Positions 1-7,026 of a stretch of DNA of 64,000 bases are shown here, one piece after another; position 1 is the stretch's first letter, and the number at the start of each line of letters is the position of its first letter. The notes under the pieces were generated by a model. The model made no database searches and was not told the origin of the DNA. It saw only the letters and a list, made by a program, of their open reading frames with translations. The DNA lies in assembly GCF_010211765.1 (NCBI RefSeq), contig NZ_PDWO01000001.1:248001-312000 (forward strand), read 5' to 3'. Origin of the DNA: Pseudoxanthomonas kaohsiungensis (GTDB lineage Bacteria > Pseudomonadota > Gammaproteobacteria > Xanthomonadales > Xanthomonadaceae). The position numbers and the translations under genes are program-made.

Positions 1-23
1 AATCGGATGATTTTTTCGAGCAT
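1..23 (-). CDS. czcA: Heavy-metal RND efflux pump, first codons only
   Basis: Only the first seven codons lie in the window. On the minus strand an ATG at 23-21 reads MLEKIIR, which is how CzcA/CusA-type inner-membrane RND proton antiporters usually begin. It starts 10 bases after the stop codon of the CzcB-like adaptor gene, as expected for a czcCBA operon. The pump would form the inner-membrane part of a tripartite metal efflux complex with the adaptor and outer-membrane factor encoded next to it. The assignment rests on these few residues plus gene order. Confidence 0.7.
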
Positions 24-33
24 GGCGGCGACC

Positions 34-999
34 TCAGTGCTCGTGCTCGGCGGTCGATTTCTCGATGTCCGCCTTGACGAGGAAGCTCTGCTCGACCACG
101 ACCTGCTCGCCGGCCTTCAGGCCGGACACGATCTCGACGCGCTGTGCGTCGCGGCGCCCGCCCCGCACCGGGCGCGTGACGTAGGTGTCGCCCCGGCGCA
201 CGTACACCACATCGTCCTCGCCGGCGGTCTGCAGCGCGCCGAGCGGGACCACGAGGTTAACGGGCTGGTGATCGACCGTCACCCGCGCCTTTACCGCGGA
301 ACCCGGCCGCCACAGGCCGTCGAGGTTGCGGATCGTGGCACGCGCCACGGTGCTCTGGCTCGCGGTGGCGGTTCCCGGCAGCACGCGTTCGAGCGTGGTT
401 TCGGCGGTGACGCCATCGCTCATGCGGGTAACCAACACCGGTACGCCGGCGGTGATGTGCTGTGCGTCCGCGCCGAAGATGTGCAGGTCCACCCACAGCT
501 CCGACAGGTCCGCGATCTCGTACAGCGCCGCGCCCTCGCCGGCGACCGTGCCGATCGACGCGTTGCGCGCGAGGACCACGCCGGAAATCGGCGCAGGCAC
601 GGTGTAGGTGGTGAGGCTCAGGTTGCTCTCGATCGTGGCCAGCGGCTGCCCGGCCCGCACGCGGTCGCCCACGTTGGCGCGCAGCGTACGGATCGGGCCG
701 GGAAAGCGCGCCATGACCTTGGCGACGCGGCCTTCGACGGGCGTGAGCAATCCCTGGACTTCGTGCTCGTCGGCGATCACCCCGGCGGCAGCCGGTGCAA
801 CGCGAATGCCGGCGTCCTGCGCCACCTTCGCGGCGATGGTGGTGCGATCCATCGCCTCTTCGTGACCTTCCTCTTCGTGGCCGCCCGCTTCGGCCTGCGA
901 TTCGTCTTCATGGCCGGGCTCACCCGCGGGCTTGGCGCCGCCACAAGCGCCCAACAGGACAGCCAGCGTCAGCGCGCTGATCCGGTGCATCCACTTCAT
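34..999 (-). CDS. czcB: CzcB/CusB-like periplasmic adaptor of an RND metal efflux pump
   Basis: A membrane-fusion (HlyD-type) adaptor of 321 residues that would link an RND pump to an outer-membrane channel for export of divalent metals. The N-terminus is a lipoprotein signal ending LLGACGG, with Cys19 as the probable lipid anchor. It is followed by a His/Glu-rich stretch (about residues 25-50) typical of Czc-type adaptors and able to bind metal. The middle contains a split lipoyl/hairpin region (GDRVRAGQPLATIES near residue 115) and beta-barrel segments; the C-terminus ends EHEH. The start codon overlaps the stop of the upstream TolC-like gene by 4 bases, so the two are probably translationally coupled. 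The metal specificity cannot be read from the sequence, although the CadR-like regulator upstream suggests Cd/Zn/Co. Confidence 0.88.
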   Translation of the reverse strand: MKWMHRISALTLAVLLGACGGAKPAGEPGHEDESQAEAGGHEEEGHEEAMDRTTIAAKVAQDAGIRVAPAAAGVIADEHEVQGLLTPVEGRVAKVMARFPGPIRTLRANVGDRVRAGQPLATIESNLSLTTYTVPAPISGVVLARNASIGTVAGEGAALYEIADLSELWVDLHIFGADAQHITAGVPVLVTRMSDGVTAETTLERVLPGTATASQSTVARATIRNLDGLWRPGSAVKARVTVDHQPVNLVVPLGALQTAGEDDVVYVRRGDTYVTRPVRGGRRDAQRVEIVSGLKAGEQVVVEQSFLVKADIEKSTAEHEH

Positions 1000-2273
1000 G
1001 GGGTGTCTCCTTGCGTCGCCCGTGTCGGTGCCGCCACGAAAGGCGCTCCGGTCAGGCGTTGGATTTCGATAAGGGCGCGCTGGGCTTCAAACGCGGCGTC
1101 GAGTTGTTGTTTGCGCGCGGCGGTGCGTTCGGACTGCAACTGCGCCCATTCCAGGTAGCTGATGGCCCCGGCGCGGTAGGCGCGCTCGGCCGCCGCTTCG
1201 GCCCTGGCGAGCTTGGGCATCACGTCGGTGCGCAGCCGATCCAGCTCCACCTGCGCCGTGAGGTAGCGCCCGTGCGCTTCGGCCAGTGTCGAATACAGCG
1301 ACAGCCCCTTGGACTCGCGTTCGATCTCCAGCGCGGTGAGTTCGGCCTCGGCCACGCGGATCTCCGGCTGCGCGCGGCGACTCGCGCCCAGCGGCATCGA
1401 CACACTGCCCACGAGGGCCAAGTCGTCTGTTGACTGCAACCTGCGGATGCCGACTTCCCAATCCAGATCCGCCTTGGCATCGGCACGCGCGAGTTGCAGG
1501 CGCGCCTCACGGATACGGCGCTCACCGACGAACTGCGCAAGCTCGGGCGTCTGTTCCAGCAAGCTCGCCAGGGTGGCAAACGCAGGCACCTCGGGCAGGA
1601 CCGTCGGGTCGCCAGCCACCGCGTCGAAGGTGGGTGATCGCTCGCCCCACAGGGCGGCCAGGTGCTGCCGCGCCGCCGCATGGCGTTGCTCGGCACGGGC
1701 ACGATCCAACTCCGCTCGGGCCAGGGCCGCCTGCGCGGTCAGCACGACCGACTCGGGCGAAGCGCCGGCCTGCAGCCGTTGCCGCGCTCCGGCGACGGTA
1801 CGTTGCCGCTGGGCAATGTCGAGCTCGGCGATCTCGCGCTGGCGTTGCGCGGCGACCATCGCCAAGTAGCGACGCGCGACTTCCGCCAGCAGGTCGAGGC
1901 GCCGGGCCTCGCGCTCGACCGCCAGGGCATCGATGCGACTTTGCGCCAGCGTGCGACGCGCATCGAGCTTGCCGCCACGCTCCAGCACCGACGCCAGGGT
2001 CAGGGTCAGCTCCGCGCCGCTCAGGCCACTCGCCTCGCCGGTGCCGAAAGCGTTCTCGACGCTGGCGCCGGCGACCAGTGGGGGGCGCAGGGTTGCGCGG
2101 CCCAGTTCGGCGGCGAGCACGTTGTGTCGCGCCCCGAGCAGGCGCAGATCGGGATGGGATTCGGCGACGCGCGCAAATGCGTCGTCCAGGGAGAGTCGAT
2201 CAGCCGCGTTCGCCGGCCATGCAATGGCGGACACGGCGACCAGTGCGGCGAACGCCGCAAGTCGCACAGACAT
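996..2273 (-). CDS. czcC: CzcC-like outer-membrane efflux protein (TolC family)
   Basis: A 425-residue outer-membrane factor. A Sec signal peptide is visible at residues 1-23, ending near WPANA-AD. The mature protein shows the long alpha-helical repeats of the TolC/OEP family, rich in Ala, Arg, Glu and Leu (for example QRQREIAELDIAQRQRTVAGA), in two halves as expected for a channel tunnel. It would act as the outer-membrane exit duct for the CzcB/CzcA complex encoded downstream. The stop codon overlaps the adaptor start (ATGA). The start at 2273 is chosen because it gives an intact signal peptide. The gap to the preceding small gene is 53 bases, so all these genes could share one transcript from the metal-responsive promoter at 3356-3386. 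Confidence 0.88.
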   Translation of the reverse strand: MSVRLAAFAALVAVSAIAWPANAADRLSLDDAFARVAESHPDLRLLGARHNVLAAELGRATLRPPLVAGASVENAFGTGEASGLSGAELTLTLASVLERGGKLDARRTLAQSRIDALAVEREARRLDLLAEVARRYLAMVAAQRQREIAELDIAQRQRTVAGARQRLQAGASPESVVLTAQAALARAELDRARAEQRHAAARQHLAALWGERSPTFDAVAGDPTVLPEVPAFATLASLLEQTPELAQFVGERRIREARLQLARADAKADLDWEVGIRRLQSTDDLALVGSVSMPLGASRRAQPEIRVAEAELTALEIERESKGLSLYSTLAEAHGRYLTAQVELDRLRTDVMPKLARAEAAAERAYRAGAISYLEWAQLQSERTAARKQQLDAAFEAQRALIEIQRLTGAPFVAAPTRATQGDTP

Positions 2274-2326
2274 GGAAACACTCCAATCGGAAAGGGCCAG
2301 AAGCCGGCATCAGCGCCGGTGGGGCG

Positions 2327-2686
2327 TCAGGCCGAGATCGGAGGTCGGAAGGGGGCGAGCCATCGCCCGCTAGGCACAAGGCCCGAGTCCGTCAGGTTCG
2401 TGGGTTCGCTGTGACTGATCCGGGGCAGCACCAGCGGTGCAGCGGGTGTAGGCACCACATGCCCGCAGCAGTGAGCCAAGTGGTGCATGACGTGCAGCGT
2501 GCCGGCGGCATTGCCCTCTTCATCGGGCGCTCCGGTTTCGCTGATGTCGTGCACGCTCGCGGCGCCGTGCGACAGCTCGTGCAATTCGCTCACCGAGCCC
2601 AGCACCGGCTGCAGGACCACGCTCAACGCCAATGCCGCCAGCATCAGCCAGCGACAGAGGGACAGCGGGGGACGGCGCGAGGTCAT
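2327..2686 (-). CDS. Small exported His/Cys-containing protein of the metal operon (CzcI/CopL-like architecture)
   Basis: A 119-residue protein with an N-terminal hydrophobic segment (about residues 12-32, likely signal peptide or membrane anchor). The short periplasmic part has His and Cys residues grouped as HVMHHLAHCCGH and a Pro-rich C-terminus. Small His-rich exported proteins are common at the head of czc and cop operons (CzcI, CopL), where they are thought to modulate metal response; the role here is inferred from position and composition only. The start overlaps the stop of the CDF gene (ATGA at 2683-2686), so translation is probably coupled. I do not recognise a named family with certainty. 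Confidence 0.65.
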   Translation of the reverse strand: MTSRRPPLSLCRWLMLAALALSVVLQPVLGSVSELHELSHGAASVHDISETGAPDEEGNAAGTLHVMHHLAHCCGHVVPTPAAPLVLPRISHSEPTNLTDSGLVPSGRWLAPFRPPISA

Positions 2687-3300
2687 GCAGAGGGCGATTT
2701 CGATTCGGCGCAGGCACGGCGGGCATCGCCGAGGATCTCGATGGCTTCCTTGATCACGTACAGGCCGATCAGGGTGCCGATGACGTAATCCGGGTACGGG
2801 GTGGCGAGCCAGAGTACCAATACACCGGCCAGGATGACGCCGATGTTGGCCACCACGTCGGCGCGGGTGAACAGCCAGGTGGCACGCAGGTGGACCTCGC
2901 CCGCCTTCAGCGGGGCAAGCAGGCGCAGGACGGTGACGTTGACCGCAAGCGACAGCAGCGCGGTGCCGATCATCCAGCCGCTGAGCGGCTCGGCGCCATA
3001 GACGACGCGCCGGCCCACCTCCACCAGCACGCCGATACCGAGCACGAGCAGCACGCTGCCACTGAGCCAGGCCGCGTTCGCCTTGAAGCGGGCGGTGCGC
3101 CCAATGGCCACCAGGCCGATCGCGTAGGCGGTGGCGTCGGACAGCATGTCCAGGGCGTCGGCCAGCAGGCCGGTCGACTGGGCGACCCAGCCGGCAAGGC
3201 CGCCGATCACCGCCATGGCGGCGTTGAGCACCAGGGCGATGCGCAGTACGCGCCGCTCCTGTGCGTTCTTTGCCTCATGGTGGCAGCCGCAATCGCTCAT
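2683..3300 (-). CDS. Cation diffusion facilitator family metal exporter
   Basis: A 205-residue cation diffusion facilitator (CDF), an inner-membrane proton/metal antiporter. The N-terminus (MSDCGCHHEAKN) carries Cys and His residues that may bind metal in the cytoplasm. Six hydrophobic segments follow. The TM2 site reads DMLSD in place of the more usual HxxxD, and the TM5-equivalent site reads FTRADVVAN. The protein is short for the family and seems to lack the cytoplasmic C-terminal domain, as in other small CDFs that sit next to merR-type genes. The start at 3300 is favoured over longer in-frame options because GAGGA lies 5 bases upstream and the metal promoter lies just beyond. It is the first gene of the putative CDF-czcCBA operon. 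Confidence 0.88.
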   Translation of the reverse strand: MSDCGCHHEAKNAQERRVLRIALVLNAAMAVIGGLAGWVAQSTGLLADALDMLSDATAYAIGLVAIGRTARFKANAAWLSGSVLLVLGIGVLVEVGRRVVYGAEPLSGWMIGTALLSLAVNVTVLRLLAPLKAGEVHLRATWLFTRADVVANIGVILAGVLVLWLATPYPDYVIGTLIGLYVIKEAIEILGDARRACAESKSPSA

Positions 3301-3355
3301 CGGGGTCCTCGTCGAACAGATGCCACCCGGCCAGGGTGGCGGCGGAATGCGGCGA

Positions 3356-3386
3356 AGGATAAAGTCTGTAGTAGCTACGGAGTCAA
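3356..3386 (-). promoter_or_regulatory. MerR-type promoter/operator with 19-bp spacer
   Basis: On the minus strand a -35 box TTGACT (3386-3381) and a -10 box TATCCT (3361-3356) are separated by 19 bp, the over-long spacing that MerR-family activators correct by twisting DNA. The spacer contains the imperfect dyad CCGTAG-CTA-CTACAG (3366-3380). It points toward the CDF/czc genes and lies 5 bp from the GTG of the divergent regulator gene, so one bound dimer could control both directions. Confidence 0.8.
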
Positions 3387-3390
3387 GCAC

Positions 3391-3822
3391 GTGAAGATCA
3401 GCGAAGCGGCCGCCGCCAGTGGCTGCCACCTGGAGACCATCCGCTACTACGAGCGCTCGGGCCTGGTGTCGCCGCCCAAGCGCACGCACAGCGGCTATCG
3501 CTCCTACACCCCCGCCGATGTCGACCGGCTGCGCTTCATCAGCCGAGGGCGCGAGCTGGGCTTCAGCCTGGAGGAGATCCGCAGCCTGCTGCGCCTGGAC
3601 GACGACCCCACCATGTCGTGCCGCGACGTCGACGCCATGGCCCGCACCCATCTGGCCGATATCCAGGGGCGCATCGCAGAGTTGCAGCGTATGGCGTCGG
3701 AACTGGAACGGGTCATTGCCGACTGCGCCGGCGGCGAGCGCGGAACGTGCACCATCCTGGGGGCACTGCGCCGGCCGGGCAGCGCCCAGGTTTCATGTCC
3801 GGAACCGGGGTGCCGCTCATGA
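3391..3822 (+). CDS. cadR: MerR-family metal-responsive regulator, CadR/PbrR/ZntR type
   Basis: A 143-residue metal sensor. Residues 1-70 form the winged-helix DNA-binding domain (ISEAAAASG, TIRYYERSGL, GYRSYTPADV), followed by a coiled-coil dimerisation helix and a C-terminal metal loop. Cys77, Cys112 and Cys120 match the spacing of the Cd(II)-binding cysteines of CadR (77, 112, 119), and an extra CPEPGC motif sits at the C-terminus. Together these favour Cd/Pb/Zn sensing; this is inference from family residues. The start is a GTG at 3391, since no in-frame ATG is available near the HTH. The adjacent 19-bp-spacer promoter is its probable target. The stop codon overlaps the ATG of an integrase remnant. 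Confidence 0.87.
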   Translation: MKISEAAAASGCHLETIRYYERSGLVSPPKRTHSGYRSYTPADVDRLRFISRGRELGFSLEEIRSLLRLDDDPTMSCRDVDAMARTHLADIQGRIAELQRMASELERVIADCAGGERGTCTILGALRRPGSAQVSCPEPGCRS

Positions 3823-3869
3823 GCCTCGAACGGTATCTGGAGGCCGCCGGACGCAAAAACACGCAGCGC
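3819..3869 (+). pseudogene. Remnant of a tyrosine recombinase N-terminus
   Basis: An ATG overlapping the merR stop codon opens MSLERYLEAAGRKNTQR, which strongly resembles the start of the tyrosine recombinases (SAM-like core-binding domain, usually continuing SYxxAxxHF) that sit next to metal-resistance genes in xanthomonads and pseudomonads. After these 17 residues the similarity is lost and the frame goes on with unrelated sequence. It is read as the stub of an integrase cut off by deletion or rearrangement. The interval from here to 3991 holds nothing else I can support. Confidence 0.45.
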
Positions 3870-3991
3870 AGGCGAACTTGTCGGCTGCTAGCCACGATAA
3901 CGGCCCCTAATCGTCCGCACGAGGGCGCGCGCTCAAGGCACTCCCGGACCCCGTTCCTCCCACTGGCCGCCGAGGTCCGACGAACGCCCGG

Positions 3992-4273
3992 CTACCGGTC
4001 CCGCTTGGCGGGGCGCGACGCGGGCGCCTTGGCCTCGGCGCGGGTCACCAGGCCGATCCCCGCTTCAGGTGTCAGGCCCAGGGCGCGCACCAGTTGCAGG
4101 AACTCCAGGACATCCAGCCGCCGGGCCCCGGCCTCCACCGCCGACAGCCGCTGCTGCGGCCAACCCATCTCATGGGAAAGCGCGGTCTGCGACCATCCGG
4201 CCTGCTCGCGCAGGGTACGCAGGTCCTGCACCAGCTGCCGGTAGGCCTCGCTGTAGATCGTCTTGGCAGCCAT
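3992..4273 (-). CDS. XRE-family helix-turn-helix protein
   Basis: A 93-residue single-domain DNA-binding protein. Residues about 14-68 form a Cro/C1-type HTH, with the recognition region GWSQTALSHEMGWPQQRLSAVEAG, followed by LDVLEFLQLVRALGL and a short basic tail ending PAKRDR. Such proteins act as antitoxins, phage-type repressors or local regulators. No partner toxin is evident on the same strand; the nearest gene is the divergent hypothetical at 4394, whose upstream region (4274-4393) could hold its operator. Function beyond DNA binding is not supported. Confidence 0.75.
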   Translation of the reverse strand: MAAKTIYSEAYRQLVQDLRTLREQAGWSQTALSHEMGWPQQRLSAVEAGARRLDVLEFLQLVRALGLTPEAGIGLVTRAEAKAPASRPAKRDR

Positions 4274-4393
4274 GGTCGCACCAGGGAGGGGCGACCACGG
4301 AATCTATGGCACGGCTACCGGTTACATGAAAATCATGTAGCATACCCACGCAACCCAGGACAGGCGCGCCACCCCACCCTCCGGCATCGAGCA

Positions 4394-4804
4394 ATGGCCC
4401 TCTATCTGGTAAATCCCAGCGTCGAGATGTCGCTCGAGCTGTACGTCTCGACGCGACTGGAAGAGGCGCTGACGATCCAGTACGAGCGGATCCGCGATCG
4501 ACGGGTGCGGGACACCTTCGTCAAGAAGCTCGAGCAACGTCTGGAATCGCTTCTGGCGGACACCATGGACTGGGACCTGAAGGCACCGACCGAGGCCCAG
4601 CTCAACTACGCCAAGCTGATTGCCAAGCAACTAGACATAGAGCTGCCGAGCGAGGCGCACAAGTATCGGTTCCACACGGCAATGTTCCTTGAGACTTACG
4701 CCGACCAGGCCCGTAGCTCCGCGGGTTCTGCAGAGCAGTCGCCAGACGAAGGGCCTGCAAGGATTGCAAGGGAACTAGTGGCAGCTCGCCTTCAACAGCC
4801 CTAG
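4394..4804 (+). CDS. Hypothetical protein, divergent from the XRE gene
   Basis: A 136-residue soluble protein, predicted mainly helical and rich in Glu, Arg and Leu. The stretch APTEAQLNYAKLIAKQLDIE (about residues 66-85) resembles the short PT.xQ..YA..L motif seen in DUF3072-like tails and in some plasmid or helicase-associated proteins, but the match is too short for a firm call. The frame is open far upstream, so the start is uncertain; ATG at 4394 (MALYLVNPSVEM) or ATG at about 4427 are both possible. It lies in an accessory stretch between the metal island and the transposon genes. No function is assigned. Confidence 0.5.
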   Translation: MALYLVNPSVEMSLELYVSTRLEEALTIQYERIRDRRVRDTFVKKLEQRLESLLADTMDWDLKAPTEAQLNYAKLIAKQLDIELPSEAHKYRFHTAMFLETYADQARSSAGSAEQSPDEGPARIARELVAARLQQP

Positions 4805-5036
4805 CCTCAGTCGTGCTGAAATATTCGGTGATTCTCCAACCGACATCCGAAGGCTAATTCTGTACCCAGGTTGCCTCGATCCCCTGCCGCGTCGATTCAG
4901 CGATATTATTGAGTTGAGATATCCATCTCGCAGATTCCATGAGACTGCGCTCGACATGATAAGGACGACGTGGCCGTGGCGGCTGCGGCTCTCTCACACG
5001 GGTGGCACGCGCCTTCAAAGCGCGGCCAACACCAGG

Positions 5037-6087
5037 TCAAAGGGTGGCGTAGAGCTGCGCCGCACCTCCTCCGGCACTACGCGGTTGACGCTTTACAGCG
5101 CCCCTCCGACCATCAGACCACTCTCGACCAATGCGCTTGGCTGCCCAAACGGCGTCACACTTCTCGCTTCGTATAAGCGCAGCGCATCTGGTCCAAAACT
5201 CGCGCGCGTCCATTTGGTCGGGAACAAGCTTGGCGAGTCCGTCCCCCTTGGCTTCAGGACTGCTGAGCAGACGTCGAAGTGTAAGAAATGTTTCAACCGC
5301 TGTTCCGGCGGCTTGAGCCCCACTACGTGCGGCCGCAACCGCCTCATCAAAATCCGACCTAGTTACGGCAAACTCCAGACCCCCTACTGAGATACGTTGA
5401 AGCAATGCATTCGATAAGGCGGTGTAGAACTTACAATGACTTCGCGCAAAAGCCGGATCTACCGCAACCATTCGCGCAGCCACACCAAATGAATGCAAGG
5501 AAGCAGTTATGCGCAGGTCTCCTCTTCTGAAGTTCGCCGTGGCGTGCGCATGCCACCAAGCACGTGAGATTTTCAAGGTCAGGGGCATCAAAATCGAGAA
5601 GCGAATCGTACCCCCGAAGACTCTGGATTATGTGTTGACTGACAGGTAAGCGCGTTCGCGAGTTCTCTCCGCCGGACTTAACGCCTATCCCTTCCATGAG
5701 TCGCCTCATGGGATCTGGTGAGCTGCGAATCACCTCATCGGCGCGCCTTGCGAGATCGCCACCATCGGTGTCTAGCAATTGCCATAGCGGCAAGTCACGC
5801 ATCCGCCGGAAATCCGCACGCAAGGTGGGCCCTTCAAGCGCATCGACGACTGTGTCGCTGGGGCGCGCTCCCTCGAGCCACGAGCGCGAAATCCCCGTAG
5901 TTTGCAATCGGGCATCGCCCTGACTTCTGGTCCGTCGACCCAACCGGCTATCAATGCTCTTCGGATCGGTGACGCCAAAGAATGCCGACAAGACTCCCGC
6001 GCAAGCCTCCCCCCGAGCACACGCGACCATGCGATCCATGGATCCGCCGGACGGCTGTCTTACCCGCAATGGTTGTGAATGTCCCAT
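5037..6087 (-). pseudogene. Frameshifted hypothetical gene
   Basis: Two minus-strand reading frames lie end to end and overlap. The upstream frame (6087 down to 5431) encodes 218 residues and the downstream frame (5591 down to 5037) encodes 184. The C-terminal part of the first (from about FDAPDLENL onward) turns into Cys-rich improbable sequence (CFLAFIWCGCANGCGRSG). The second frame instead gives ordinary protein (ITASLHSFGVAARMVAVDP). One original protein of roughly 340 residues broken by a single frameshift around 5480-5590, where short homopolymers occur, fits best. I recognise no family. The base composition is visibly AT-richer than flanking genes, which suggests acquisition. Two separate real genes cannot be excluded. 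Confidence 0.5.
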
Positions 6088-6134
6088 TCGCTGAATAGAG
6101 GGGCGGCCATACCATTAACTTGCGAACCCAGTCA

Positions 6135-6171
6135 ATCCACGTGACGCCCGCTTCGTTCGCGTCACGTGGAT
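6135..6171. repeat. Perfect 13-bp inverted repeat between divergent genes
   Basis: ATCCACGTGACGC at 6135-6147 is repeated as its exact reverse complement at 6159-6171, with an 11-base spacer. It sits between the divergent genes at 6087 (minus) and 6232 (plus). It could be an operator for either gene, a recombination site or a structured leader; no U-run follows, so a terminator is unlikely. Confidence 0.7.
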
Positions 6172-6231
6172 GGAATAGAGAACACCGAATCGTGACTATC
6201 CGCGCCTTACGTCAACTGGGCAATCCCACCA

Positions 6232-6555
6232 ATGATTCCTCAACCGGAAACTGCGCAGGTGGCTGCCCTTGAAGAATACCGAGCCAGCCTGATCGCACAG
6301 TACGGCCCATTGATCGGCGGGCGAGACTTGGTTCGGAGCCTGGGTTTCCGGACGCAGGCAGCGTTCGACAAAGCGCGCCGCGAGCAACGCCTTCCGATTA
6401 GGGTGTTCAGGATCGAGGGGCGCCGAGGGCGATTTGCTCTGACGCTGGATGTCGCCCAGTGGTTGGTGGCTCGGACCGACAACCAATCTACGGATCCTTG
6501 CGATCCGTCTCTGACCTGCCAACTTGGGCGCCCGCTTCCGGGGACCGGAACGTGA
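6232..6555 (+). CDS. Small hypothetical protein, possible HTH/DNA-binding
   Basis: A 107-residue protein. Residues about 10-75 (PLIGGRDLVRSLGFRTQAAFDKARREQRLPI...) look like the short winged or MerR-like HTH of AlpA-type and site-specific element regulators: a helix, a GF-R turn, a recognition-like helix and a basic strand (RIEGRRGRFAL). The C-terminal region is Pro/Thr-rich. It is encoded in the accessory region upstream of the tns-like genes and may regulate that element; this is inference from position. The start at 6232 has no strong Shine-Dalgarno. No named family is claimed. Confidence 0.5.
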   Translation: MIPQPETAQVAALEEYRASLIAQYGPLIGGRDLVRSLGFRTQAAFDKARREQRLPIRVFRIEGRRGRFALTLDVAQWLVARTDNQSTDPCDPSLTCQLGRPLPGTGT

Positions 6556-6598
6556 GCACACCCCGAGGCGTCATCACTTCCTACCCCGCAAATGAAAA

Positions 6599-6621
6599 GG
6601 CCCCTGCTTGCAACAGGGGCC
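6599..6621 (-). terminator. Hairpin followed by T-run on the minus strand
   Basis: GGCCCCTG (6599-6606) pairs with CAGGGGCC (6614-6621) around a 7-base loop. Read on the minus strand the stem is followed by TTTTCATTT, the form of an intrinsic terminator. It would stop antisense transcription entering from the right; on the plus strand the stem lies in the leader of the following gene. Confidence 0.5.
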
Positions 6622-6717
6622 GGCGATGCCCGGAGGCCTCGAACACCTCCAGCTTAGAGCCCGCTTGCGTCGTGGGTCAACCCCCGCCCCGCAAGGGGCT
6701 CTTCTGGAGCTGTCACC

Positions 6718-7008
6718 ATGAACGATTTCGCCCCCCTGTTGTCGAGGGACCACCCTTCGTCTCCCCTCCAAGCGGATTTGCCGGGCATTCCCCGCGGCAG
6801 CACGCTTAATGAGATTCTTGCCGGTTACGGCCTGACGCCTACCGAAAGCCCGGGCGGGTTGCGACGCTATCGCCACGAGCTCACCTGCGGAGCATTGCGG
6901 GCAGTCGCAGATGTGTGGGTCACCGCCGATGGTGCCGTAGAAGCTTTCCGGATCTGGTCTCTGCGCCCGCGCGCCCCGCGGCCAGCCGTCGAGTCCAACG
7001 CGACCTGA
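6718..7008 (+). CDS. Small hypothetical protein upstream of the tnsA-like gene
   Basis: A 96-residue protein beginning MNDFAPLLSRDHPS. Residues about 33-75 (LNEILAGYGLTPTESPGGLRRYRHELTCGALRAVADVWVTADG) look like a small mixed alpha/beta fold. A purine-rich GGAG lies 8 bases before the ATG. It ends 18 bases before the tnsA-like gene and so probably belongs to the same transcript. I do not recognise the family. It may be an accessory gene of the Tn7-like element. Confidence 0.5.
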   Translation: MNDFAPLLSRDHPSSPLQADLPGIPRGSTLNEILAGYGLTPTESPGGLRRYRHELTCGALRAVADVWVTADGAVEAFRIWSLRPRAPRPAVESNAT

Positions 7009-7026
7009 CCAGGCCCGGGAGGCTAC

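Noticed and set aside
7-1158. A plus-strand 383-codon frame opposite the adaptor gene
   Set aside because: His/Arg-rich shadow of the CzcB/CzcC genes, which have signal peptides and family motifs on the other strand.
6079-6100. TGTCCCATTCGCTG as a possible left end of the Tn7-like element
   Set aside because: It shares only TGTCCC with the right end, and no AGTGC-type repeats follow, so a match by chance is likely.
6584-6696. Two CCCCGCA segments as possible inverted transposase sites upstream of tnsA
   Set aside because: They lack the rest of the motif and the 30-31 bp spacing seen at the right end.
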